NCBI GenBank assembly: GCA_910587835.1
Contig: CAJUNQ010000016.1
Location: 21,183-85,182 of the forward strand
DNA length: 64,000 nt
DNA from: an uncultured Oscillospiraceae bacterium
GTDB lineage: Bacteria > Bacillota > Clostridia > Oscillospirales > Acutalibacteraceae
Direction of reading: 5' to 3'
Shown: one piece after another, positions 1-7,241 of the stretch
How the letters are laid out: the number at the start of each line of letters is the position of its first letter
Position numbering within the stretch: position 1 is the first letter of the stretch
The notes under the pieces: generated by a model
Seen by the model: the letters and a program-made list of their open reading frames with translations, nothing else
The model's database searches: none
What the model was told of the DNA's origin: nothing
Translations under genes and position numbers: made by a program

Positions 1-309
1 TGTGGTGAACAGCGGCTCCATGGCCTGCTCCACATCCGCAATGCCGCAGCCCTTGTCCCGCACCCGGACCACCGCCCTGCCCCCCTCAAAGAGCTTGACC
101 GTTATGTAAACCACGCCGATTCTGTCCCCATAGCCGTGCACTACTGCGTTGGTCACCGCCTCTGATACCGCGGTGCGCAAATCGGACAAATCCGCCACCG
201 TGGGGTCGGCCTGGGCCAAAAACGCCGCCACCGCCGCCCGGGCAAAGCCCTCGTTCACCGAGCTGGATGGAAAACTGATCTGAACCTGATTCAACAGCCG
301 CGCAGCCAT
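1..309 (-). CDS. spoIIAB: Anti-sigma F factor SpoIIAB (3' end outside window)
   Basis: SpoIIAB is the serine kinase and anti-sigma factor that holds sigma-F inactive and phosphorylates SpoIIAA. The ATG at 309-307 opens a frame that stays open to the window edge (103 codons). It shows the GHKL-fold ATPase features: an N box reading SEAVTNAVVHGY and a G1 box reading DKGCGI. The start overlaps the spoIIAA stop by one base (TGATG), the usual translational coupling of this operon. sigF would be expected just beyond the left edge. The identification is firm; the C-terminal third is not visible. Confidence 0.93.
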   Translation of the reverse strand, partial: MAARLLNQVQISFPSSSVNEGFARAAVAAFLAQADPTVADLSDLRTAVSEAVTNAVVHGYGDRIGVVYITVKLFEGGRAVVRVRDKGCGIADVEQAMEPLFTT

Positions 310-626
310 CAGCCCGCCCTCCTCTCAATAGCCGCCAGCGAGGCCACCCCCGCCAGCTCCACCATTTTGTTCAGGCTGGGGGACAGGCCGCACAGCACTA
401 CCCGGCCCCGCCAGGCTCCGCACAGGCGCACCCGGCCCAAAATCAGCCCGATCCCCGAGCTGTCCATAAATGGCACGTCAGAAAAATCCAGCCGCAGCAT
501 ATAGGGCTTCAGCTTCTGGGCCGAGGCGTCAATGGCCTCCCTCAGCTCCCGGGCGGCATGGTGGTCAATCTCCCCGGTCAACCGCGCGGTAAGCACCCCC
601 TCCTTATATCCAAGCTGCACGCTCAT
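309..626 (-). CDS. spoIIAA: Anti-sigma F factor antagonist SpoIIAA
   Basis: A STAS-domain protein of 105 residues. Dephosphorylated SpoIIAA binds SpoIIAB and frees sigma-F in the forespore. The phosphorylation-site segment is clear: DFSDVPFMDSSGIGLILGR, with the DSSG serine near residue 56. The open frame extends further upstream, but the ATG at 626-624 follows a good ribosome site (GGAGAGG about 7 bases before) and gives the normal family length. A TATAAT box lies at 661-666 on the minus strand. No convincing sigma-A -35 matches it, and a sigma-H promoter, usual for this operon, was not securely found. First gene of spoIIAA-spoIIAB. Confidence 0.93.
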   Translation of the reverse strand: MSVQLGYKEGVLTARLTGEIDHHAARELREAIDASAQKLKPYMLRLDFSDVPFMDSSGIGLILGRVRLCGAWRGRVVLCGLSPSLNKMVELAGVASLAAIERRAG

Positions 627-820
627 CCAGCATCCTCTCCAATCCAATGGGTTTGCCTCCATTATAGAGGCTTGTCCCCGCAAATCCCGGTGAAATTTGT
701 TGACTAAAAAAATTTTTCCTCTGGGCCCCGGGGCTTTCTGCCGTCTCATGACGACGGAAGGGAAAGCGGCTGGCATGGCTGGCCCGGAGTCAACAGAAAA
801 ATAATTTTTTCGCCAAAGTA

Positions 821-849
821 TTGCATCCTGACCAGCGGGGTAGTATAAT
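821..849 (+). promoter_or_regulatory. Sigma-A type promoter for the DUF1858 gene
   Basis: TTGCAT at 821-826 and a perfect TATAAT at 844-849 with 17 bases between. The expected start, near 856, gives a short leader before the ribosome site GGAGG at 879-883. Confidence 0.75.
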
Positions 850-892
850 GAAAGCGTCATAAAAGATAGCGATAAAATGGAGGAATTTGCAT

Positions 893-1096
893 ATGGCTTC
901 GATTACAAAGGACACAATCATCGGCGAGATTCTGGACCTGGACCAGACCACTGCCCCCTACTTCCTGGAAATGGGCATGCACTGCCTGGGCTGCCCCTCT
1001 GCCCGGGGCGAGACCCTGGAGCAGGCCTGCGCGGTCCACGGTGTGGACGCTGACGAGCTGGTCAGCAAGATCAACGAGCATCTCAGCGGCAAATAA
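893..1096 (+). CDS. DUF1858 domain protein, 67 aa
   Basis: A small single-domain protein of the DUF1858 family, also found as a domain in some redox and iron-sulfur related proteins. It starts MASITKDTIIGEIL, and contains the typical segment MHCLGCPSA with a C-x2-C pair in the middle. The function of stand-alone members is not established; a redox or metal-related role is only inferred from the cysteine pair. The ATG at 893 is preferred over an upstream TTG because GGAGG sits 9 bases before it. It has its own promoter and is followed by trmK after 83 bases. Confidence 0.85.
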   Translation: MASITKDTIIGEILDLDQTTAPYFLEMGMHCLGCPSARGETLEQACAVHGVDADELVSKINEHLSGK

Positions 1097-1179
1097 CCGC
1101 CGCTTTCAACACCAGCCAGCGCCGCGCGGTATGGGGGTCTCTCTCAGCCGGGCGGCAGTTGGCATTTATGGAGGCTCTC

Positions 1180-1866
1180 ATGCCAAGACCCCTGTTTACC
1201 CTCAGCCCCCGGCTGGCCGCCTGCGGGGCCTTTGTCCGCACCGGCTCCCCTCTCATCGACGTGGGCACCGACCATGCCTACCTCCCCATCTGGCTGCTGC
1301 GCACCGGCGCCGTCCCCCGGGCTGTCTGCTGCGATATCAATCCCGGGCCCCTTCGCTCCGCCGAACACCACGCCCGAGAGTACCACACGGAGGACCGGCT
1401 CCGGCTGGTGCTCAGCGACGGTCTGGCCGGCTTGGGGCCTGAGGACGGAGACGACATCGTCATTGCCGGCATGGGCGGGGAGCTGATTCTGCGCATTGTG
1501 GCCTTGGCCCCCTGGCTGAAGGACCCTGCCAAGCGTCTGATCCTACAGCCCATGTCCGCTGCCAGCGAGCTCCGGGCCGGGCTGTGGGAGCTGGGCTTTC
1601 CCATTCACACCGAGCGTGCCGTAGAGGACCACGGAAAGGTCTACACCGTCCTTTGCGCTCAGTACGCCGGGCCCCTTCCCCCGGTCGACCCGGTCTATCT
1701 GGAAATGGGCCGGCTGACTCCTGGGGAGCCGGCTGTGCACCGGTACGCTGTAAAAACCGTAAGGCGGCTGACAGACCAGCTTCGGGGAGCCGAAGCCCGG
1801 GGAGAAGACGGCTCCCGGCTGCGGCAGCTGATCCGCCAGATCGTCCAACAATACGCCGTTGATTAG
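1180..1866 (+). CDS. trmK: tRNA (adenine-22-N1)-methyltransferase TrmK
   Basis: A SAM-dependent Rossmann-fold methyltransferase that makes m1A22 in bacterial tRNAs. The SAM-binding motif I reads IDVGTDHAYLP, and the NPPY-like region is replaced by the family motif IAGMGGELI. The length of 228 aa is normal for TrmK. A longer frame begins at a TTG at 1159, but the ATG at 1180 has GGAGG five bases upstream. The gene ends 9 bases before the Nif3-family gene, the same order as trmK-yqfO in Bacillus, so the two are very likely co-transcribed. Confidence 0.92.
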   Translation: MPRPLFTLSPRLAACGAFVRTGSPLIDVGTDHAYLPIWLLRTGAVPRAVCCDINPGPLRSAEHHAREYHTEDRLRLVLSDGLAGLGPEDGDDIVIAGMGGELILRIVALAPWLKDPAKRLILQPMSAASELRAGLWELGFPIHTERAVEDHGKVYTVLCAQYAGPLPPVDPVYLEMGRLTPGEPAVHRYAVKTVRRLTDQLRGAEARGEDGSRLRQLIRQIVQQYAVD

Positions 1867-1875
1867 GAGGAAAAC

Positions 1876-2640
1876 ATGGCAAGAATTTGCGATATTTATG
1901 ACGTCATCCATGCGGTAGCCCCCTTTGACAGCCAGCTGTCCTTTGACAACAGCGGCCTGCTGGTGGGCGACCCGTCCACCCCTGTCACCCGGGCCCTGCT
2001 CTGTCTGGACATTACCGAGAGCGTCATTGAAGAGGCCGCGGGCATGAACGCCAACCTGATCATCAGCCACCACCCGGTGATTTTTGAGCCCCTGCGCCGG
2101 CTCTCCGGCCGGGAGCCCGCCTGGCTGCTGGCAAGGCAGGGCATTGCCGCCCTGTGCTGCCACACCAACCTGGACCTGTCCCCTGTGTGCGGGGTCAACA
2201 TTGCCTTGGCCAGCCGCCTGGGGCTGCGGAATGTCCGGCGGGAGGATGTGTTCGGAGAGGAGACTGTGCTCTTTTCCGGCGAATGCGACGCCATGGACCC
2301 AGCGGATTTTGCCCAAATGGTGCGGGACCGGCTGGGCGCGGGCGGGGTACAGTGGTTCCCCGGAGAGGGCGCGGTAAAGAAGGTGTTTTTCTGCAGCGGC
2401 TCTGGGGGCGGTGAGGCTGGGTTTGCCGCCTGCCGGGGGGCCGACGCCTTTGTCACCGGCGAAATGAAGCATCATGAGGCCTTGGAGGCAGCGCGTCTGG
2501 GCCTCACCTGCGTGGTGGCCGGGCACTATGAGACCGAGGTGGTCTTCCGGGAATTCCTGGCCGCCTACCTGAAAAAACGGGCGCCGGATACGGCGTTTCT
2601 CATCAGTAAGGCAGAAACGCCGCCCTTTGCCCATGTCTGA
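1876..2640 (+). CDS. Nif3-like dinuclear metal centre protein
   Basis: A member of the Nif3/YqfO/YbgI family (254 aa), ring-forming proteins with a two-metal site and no settled function, sometimes labelled GTP cyclohydrolase 1 type 2. Metal-ligand segments are visible: ISHHPVIF near residue 55, CCHTNLD near residue 93, and the C-terminal GHYETE. This is the short form, without the CutA1-like insertion found in YqfO. The ATG follows AGGAGG. It lies directly behind trmK and ahead of an acetyltransferase gene with gaps under 20 bases, so it forms part of a compact operon. Confidence 0.88.
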   Translation: MARICDIYDVIHAVAPFDSQLSFDNSGLLVGDPSTPVTRALLCLDITESVIEEAAGMNANLIISHHPVIFEPLRRLSGREPAWLLARQGIAALCCHTNLDLSPVCGVNIALASRLGLRNVRREDVFGEETVLFSGECDAMDPADFAQMVRDRLGAGGVQWFPGEGAVKKVFFCSGSGGGEAGFAACRGADAFVTGEMKHHEALEAARLGLTCVVAGHYETEVVFREFLAAYLKKRAPDTAFLISKAETPPFAHV

Positions 2641-2657
2641 ATCCAGGAGGGAACCCA

Positions 2658-3125
2658 ATGACCATCCAACCCGGAACAGCAGAAGACCTTGGGGCCATCG
2701 GCCTGCTCTATGAGGAGCTGAACGCCCGCATGGCTGCGCTTCAGCCAGACAATTTTCGTCCAGCCAGACAGAACGACGCCTGGATTCTCTCCCAGCTGAC
2801 AGAGGAAAACAGCGACTTTTTAACCGCCCGCACCAACGAGGGGACAGTCATCGGCTTTGCTCTTGTGCAGTTTCGGGACACCCCCGACGTCCCCAGCTTT
2901 ATTCCCCGCCGGTATACCTATCTGATGGACCTGGTGGTAACCGAGAGCTGCCGGGGCCAGGGCGCCGGCAAGGCGCTGTTGGCGGAGGTGGAGCGCTGGG
3001 CCAGAGCCCGGGGCTCGGAGTTTATCGAGCTGGGCGTGCTCAGCGAAAACACCGCCGCCCTGCGGGTATACGAAGGCTGCGGCTATACCGAGCGCAGAAA
3101 GGTCATGGGGCGCAGCCTGAACTAA
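2658..3125 (+). CDS. GNAT family N-acetyltransferase
   Basis: A 155-residue GCN5-type acetyltransferase. The acetyl-CoA pyrophosphate-binding motif A is visible as RGQGAGKALL, preceded by the strand LMDLVVTESC, and followed by the C-terminal SENTAALRVYEGCGYTE found in this fold. The substrate cannot be read from the sequence. The ATG at 2658 follows GGAGGG; the gene lies 17 bases after the Nif3-family gene and 20 before rqcH, so it is probably in the same transcript. Confidence 0.85.
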   Translation: MTIQPGTAEDLGAIGLLYEELNARMAALQPDNFRPARQNDAWILSQLTEENSDFLTARTNEGTVIGFALVQFRDTPDVPSFIPRRYTYLMDLVVTESCRGQGAGKALLAEVERWARARGSEFIELGVLSENTAALRVYEGCGYTERRKVMGRSLN

Positions 3126-3145
3126 TACGGAAAGGAAAACATATC

Positions 3146-4882
3146 ATGGCACTTGACGGGGCGTTTTTGCGCCATATCAAAAAAGAATTGGAGGGCGTTC
3201 TGCTGGAAGCCCGGGTGGACAAAATCCATCAACCCAACCGGGAGGAGCTGGTCATCGCCTTTCGCAGCCGTGAAACCGCCTGCAAGGTGCTGTTCTCCGC
3301 CCGGGCCAACAGCGCCCGGGTCCACCTGACCCAGATTGCCCTGGAGAACCCCAAGCAGCCCCCCATGCTGTGCATGCTGCTGCGAAAAAAGCTGCTGGGG
3401 GCCAAGCTCACGGCCATTCGCCAGCCGGAGCTGGAACGGCTGCTGCATTTTGACTTTGACTCCATCGACGAGCTGGGCGACCATGTCACCCTGACCCTGA
3501 CCATGGAAATCATGGGACGTTACAGCAATATTATGTTAACCGGACCCGACGGAAAAATCATTGACGCCCTGAAGCGGGTAGACGCGGAGATGAGCTCTCA
3601 GCGATTGGTGCTGCCTGGACTTCCCTATCAGCTGCCGCCTCCCCAGGACAAGCTGTGTATGCTCACCGCCGGCCCTTCGGAGCTCTCCGCCGCGCTGAAG
3701 GCTCTGCCCAGAGACATGGAGCTCTCCAAAGCTCTGCTGACCGTGCTGCAGGGGGTGTCGCCGGTGGTCTGCCGGGAGCTGGCCCACCGGGTGGGCCGGG
3801 GAAGGGAACTTACCGCCTTTACACTGGATGAGGAGCAGCAATTCCGGCTCAGCTACTTTTACCAACGCTGGCGGGAGACTGTGGAGCAGGTCAGCGGCAC
3901 ACCCCACATGGTGGTAAACCTGCAAAAAAAGCCGCAAGACTTTTCCTTTACAGACATCCAGCAGTACGGGACCTCTGCGGTGGTGCGGCAAGCGGAGAGC
4001 TTTTCACAGCTGCTGGACCAGTTCTATCTGGAACGGGACACCCTGGAGCGTATGCGGGTGCGGGAGCAGGATCTGCTGCGGCTGCTGGGCACCCACTCCG
4101 AGCGGCTGGCCCGAAAAATCAACGCCCAAAAGGCCGAGCTGGAGCAGTGCGCCCAGCGGGAGAGCCTGCGGGTGGCCGGCGACCTGTTAAGCGCCAACCT
4201 TTACAGCTTGGAGAAGGGCAGCTCTCAGGTCCAGTTAGAGAATTTTTACGCAGACCCGCCTGTCCCCCTGACCATTTCCCTGGACCCGGCGCTCACCCCC
4301 AACCAGAACGCGCAGAAGTATTATAAGGAATACCGCAAAGCAAAAACCGCGGAGGAGAAGCTCAACGAGCAAATCGACCTGGCGGGAAAGGAGCTGGTCT
4401 ACCTTGATTCTGTCCTGGACGCCTTAGCCCGGGCGGAAAACGAGCGGGACCTGGCGGAAATCCGGGCGGAGCTCAAGGAGCAGGGGTACATCCGCTCTCT
4501 CCGCAGCAAAAAGGAGAAGCCCGCCGGCATCAGTGAACCTCTCAGCTTTACAACCTCCGATGGCTTTACCGTGCTGGTGGGCCGTAACAACCGGCAGAAT
4601 GACAAGCTGACCTTAAAGCTTGCCAACAACAATGACGTCTGGTTTCATGTCAAAAACATACCTGGCTCCCACACCGTGCTGGTGACAGATGGGCGAAGCC
4701 CTACCCCCACCGCGATGGAGGAGGCGGCAGTGCTGGCCGCTCAGCACAGCAAGGCCAAGGGCTCCGGCCAGGTGCCGGTGGACTACACCCAGGTGCGGCA
4801 TGTAAGCAAGCCCCAGGGCTCCCGCCCGGGCATGGTGATTTATGTCAACTATAAGACGATTTATGTTAACCCCACAGAATAG
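3146..4882 (+). CDS. rqcH: RqcH (Rqc2/NFACT family ribosome quality-control factor)
   Basis: RqcH binds stalled 50S-peptidyl-tRNA complexes and recruits tRNA-Ala so that an alanine degron tail is added to the nascent chain. The protein of 578 aa has the full NFACT plan. The NFACT-N domain starts MALDGAFLRHIKKEL and continues with a DKIHQPNREELV segment. Central helical hairpins and coiled coil occupy about residues 270-430. The C-terminal NFACT-R domain contains DVWFHVKNIPGSH. Older annotations call this family fibronectin-binding protein FbpA. It ends a plus-strand operon closed by a terminator at 4944-4975. Confidence 0.93.
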   Translation: MALDGAFLRHIKKELEGVLLEARVDKIHQPNREELVIAFRSRETACKVLFSARANSARVHLTQIALENPKQPPMLCMLLRKKLLGAKLTAIRQPELERLLHFDFDSIDELGDHVTLTLTMEIMGRYSNIMLTGPDGKIIDALKRVDAEMSSQRLVLPGLPYQLPPPQDKLCMLTAGPSELSAALKALPRDMELSKALLTVLQGVSPVVCRELAHRVGRGRELTAFTLDEEQQFRLSYFYQRWRETVEQVSGTPHMVVNLQKKPQDFSFTDIQQYGTSAVVRQAESFSQLLDQFYLERDTLERMRVREQDLLRLLGTHSERLARKINAQKAELEQCAQRESLRVAGDLLSANLYSLEKGSSQVQLENFYADPPVPLTISLDPALTPNQNAQKYYKEYRKAKTAEEKLNEQIDLAGKELVYLDSVLDALARAENERDLAEIRAELKEQGYIRSLRSKKEKPAGISEPLSFTTSDGFTVLVGRNNRQNDKLTLKLANNNDVWFHVKNIPGSHTVLVTDGRSPTPTAMEEAAVLAAQHSKAKGSGQVPVDYTQVRHVSKPQGSRPGMVIYVNYKTIYVNPTE

Positions 4883-4940
4883 CCCATCGAAAAGAAAATA
4901 GAACCGCCGCCACTGAAAATCTGAGTCCATATGAAACAAA

Positions 4941-4984
4941 AAACCCCCGCGAACCCATTCACTGTGTTCGCGGGGATTTTTTAT
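4941..4984. terminator. Bidirectional rho-independent terminator
   Basis: A perfect 10-base stem (CCCCGCGAAC at 4945-4954 with GTTCGCGGGG at 4966-4975), with a run of T after it on the plus strand and a run of A before it. It separates rqcH from the convergent GTPase gene; its 3' edge touches the stop of the latter. Confidence 0.85.
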
Positions 4985-6927
4985 AGCGCGTTCCTGGAAT
5001 GAAGAATCCACTTTGCCCGGTCCCTGGGGTCCAGGCCCCGACGCTTGGCGGTTTTGCCCAATTCCAGCGGACAGGGCTCATAGCCGGAGAAGCGTGTGCT
5101 AAGCATCCCCCGTCCCCCGGTGAGACTGCCAAATTCCACAGGATAGCTGAGAGATTCCGCCACCGGCACTCTTGCCTCCATGGTCAGCTCTGTCTTGTGA
5201 ATGACCGGGGGCTCAAAGCTCCCCCGCATCGCCAGCACATCCCGAATCAGCCGGCCCGCGTGCTCCTCGCCGGCGCTCATGCGCAGGGTGGTCATGGGCT
5301 CCAACAGCGTGCAGCCGGTGTTTTCCAGGCCGTTCATCAAAGCCATGGGGGTGGCAGTGAAAAAGTCCAGGGGATGGGTGTGGATCAGATGGTGGCTGCC
5401 CCCGGTAAGGGTGATTTTCAGGTCAGTGACCTCCCAGCCGTACAGCCCCTGCTTCAAGGCCCCGGGCAGCGTCTGGGCAATGTGGGCCTGGTAGCGGGAC
5501 AGAATCACCCTGTCCCCCACCGCCGACTCAAATTGAAAGCCAAAGCCCCTCTCCCTGGGCTCAATGTCAAACTGGATGCAGGCCCAGCAGGGCTTGGGCC
5601 AGGTGTAGTTTTCTATGCCCACCCCAGCCTTTGCAGGGGTCTCTTTATAAATGACAGAGGGACTGTCAAACGCCGCTTCCAGCCCAAACCGGTCCTGAAG
5701 AAAAGCGGCAATCACCTCCAACTGGATCATGCCTGTGATCTTGATGTACAGCTCCCGCTCCTCCGGCTCCCATTCCATATCCAGAAGCGGGTCCTCCTCC
5801 GTCAGCTCCCCCAAAGCCTCCACCAGCTCAGTCAAACGCTCCGGCGCCTTTGGAAACACCTGCACCTTCAGCAGAGGCGCCGTCAGACTGACCTCCCGAA
5901 AGAGGGCCTCCTCCCCAATCACATCCCCGGTCCGCACCTGAGAGAGGCCGTACAGCGCGCCAATGTCCCCGGCAGCCAGACGGCCCATGTCCGCCTGCCG
6001 GTTTGCCAGCACCCGGCGGATCTGGGTCACCTTCTCCACCTGGCTCCTGCCCCGCAGAGGGACCGGGTCCCGGTTGGCAATGCTGCCCGAAAACAACCGC
6101 ACATGAGCAGCCTTCCCCATACCCCTTTCATGCTCCACCTTATACACCAGACCAGAAAGAGGACCGTCCTCCTGCCGGGAGGCCTTGGGCAGCAGACAAA
6201 TCCCGTCCAGCAGCTCCCCAACGCCAATGCCCAACGCCGCCGCCCCCAGGTAGACAGGGAAGGCCTGCCGGGCGGCAATTTTCTCTCTCAACGCCCGCCC
6301 CAGCACAGGCAGGGGGATCGGGCGGTCCTCCAAAAAGCAGGTCTCAGCCTCTGAGTCGCTGTCCACCGCCAGCTCAGTCAAACGGTCGTTGAAAGGGCCC
6401 TGCTCCCAGTCCAGAGGGAACACCTGGCAGGCGCGGGTCTGAGCTGCCTCCCAGCGTTCCATCACCACCAGCTCCGAAGAAAACCGGGCCGTCAGCTCCT
6501 CAAGCAGCGCCTGAGGCTCTGCCCCCACCCGGTCCAGCTTGTTGACAAAGAGCAGCGCCGGCATATTCAGCCGGCTCAACGCCTCCCACAGCAGCTCTGT
6601 CTGCCCCTGAATCCCCTCAGAGGCCGGCACCACCAGCACCGCGGCGTCCAACACCGAGAGGCTTCGCTGGACTTCCCCGGCAAAGTCCACGTGACCGGGG
6701 GTGTCGATCAAATTGATCTGGGTGTCCCCCCAAAACAGCCGGGTAGAGGAGGCCTTGACAGAGATGCCCCGCTGACGCTCAATGTCCAGCCAGTCAGTCT
6801 GGGCGTCCCGGCCATCTACGCTGCCCAGGGTGCGCAGCTCCCCCGCCGCGTAGAGAAGCTGCTCGGTGAGGGTGGTTTTCCCCGCGTCCGCATGGGCCAC
6901 AATTCCAATGTTGATGATATCCTTCAT
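4981..6927 (-). CDS. TetM/TetO-like ribosomal-protection GTPase
   Basis: A 648-residue translational GTPase of the EF-G family, closest in layout to tetracycline ribosomal-protection proteins. All G motifs are present: AHADAGKTT (G1), RGIS (G2), DTPGHVDF (G3), NKLD (G4). EF-G-like domains II to V follow, ending in a C-terminal tail that is rich in arginine and lysine. In the domain IV loop that TetM uses to reach the decoding centre, this protein reads THPLDFFTATP, so only the proline and DF of the usual pattern are kept (comparison from memory). It may therefore be a native housekeeping relative, not an acquired drug-resistance gene. No mobile element is adjacent and composition matches neighbours. 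The ATG at 6927 follows GGAGG. Confidence 0.8.
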   Translation of the reverse strand: MKDIINIGIVAHADAGKTTLTEQLLYAAGELRTLGSVDGRDAQTDWLDIERQRGISVKASSTRLFWGDTQINLIDTPGHVDFAGEVQRSLSVLDAAVLVVPASEGIQGQTELLWEALSRLNMPALLFVNKLDRVGAEPQALLEELTARFSSELVVMERWEAAQTRACQVFPLDWEQGPFNDRLTELAVDSDSEAETCFLEDRPIPLPVLGRALREKIAARQAFPVYLGAAALGIGVGELLDGICLLPKASRQEDGPLSGLVYKVEHERGMGKAAHVRLFSGSIANRDPVPLRGRSQVEKVTQIRRVLANRQADMGRLAAGDIGALYGLSQVRTGDVIGEEALFREVSLTAPLLKVQVFPKAPERLTELVEALGELTEEDPLLDMEWEPEERELYIKITGMIQLEVIAAFLQDRFGLEAAFDSPSVIYKETPAKAGVGIENYTWPKPCWACIQFDIEPRERGFGFQFESAVGDRVILSRYQAHIAQTLPGALKQGLYGWEVTDLKITLTGGSHHLIHTHPLDFFTATPMALMNGLENTGCTLLEPMTTLRMSAGEEHAGRLIRDVLAMRGSFEPPVIHKTELTMEARVPVAESLSYPVEFGSLTGGRGMLSTRFSGYEPCPLELGKTAKRRGLDPRDRAKWILHSRNAL

Positions 6928-6975
6928 ACCGGCCTCCTGGTCTTCCGCCTGTCTCCGTGTCAAAAATTCAGGTAT

Positions 6976-7004
6976 ATTGTATAATACCCGAGGCGTTCTG
7001 TCAA
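6976..7004 (-). promoter_or_regulatory. Sigma-A promoter for the TetM-like gene
   Basis: On the minus strand TTGACA (6999-7004) and TACAAT (6976-6981) are 17 bases apart, a near-consensus pair. The leader would be about 45 bases. No attenuator-like leader peptide of the tetM type was seen. The rest of the gene-free stretch 6928-7241 holds the terminator at 7152-7195 and nothing else I can support. Confidence 0.8.
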
Positions 7005-7151
7005 GGCGTTGACAAAGACAAAAAGAGCACCCCCGCCACTACAACGAAAACCGCAAATTCCTTTTCCCAACCCATACTTTATAATCAGTACCGTGTACAC
7101 TACCCCCGGCTGTCAAACCCAAATTTGAGGACCCCGCCACACACAGCCTGA

Positions 7152-7195
7152 ACCAAAAAGACCCGACAGCGTTCTTCTCCGCTGCCGGGCCTTTA
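7152..7195 (-). terminator. Rho-independent terminator of the deacetylase gene
   Basis: On the minus strand a GC-rich stem (CCCGGCAGCG pairing with CGCTGTCGGG, one G-U pair) is followed by TCTTTTT. It lies about 45 bases beyond the stop codon at 7242. Confidence 0.8.
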
Positions 7196-7241
7196 CAAAG
7201 CCTGCATATATCCTATTATGGTAAGAATTGGGCTACCCCAG

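Noticed and set aside
4981..6927. Reading the TetM-like gene as an acquired resistance island
   Set aside because: No integrase, relaxase, insertion sequence or composition change around it; neighbours are ordinary chromosomal genes.
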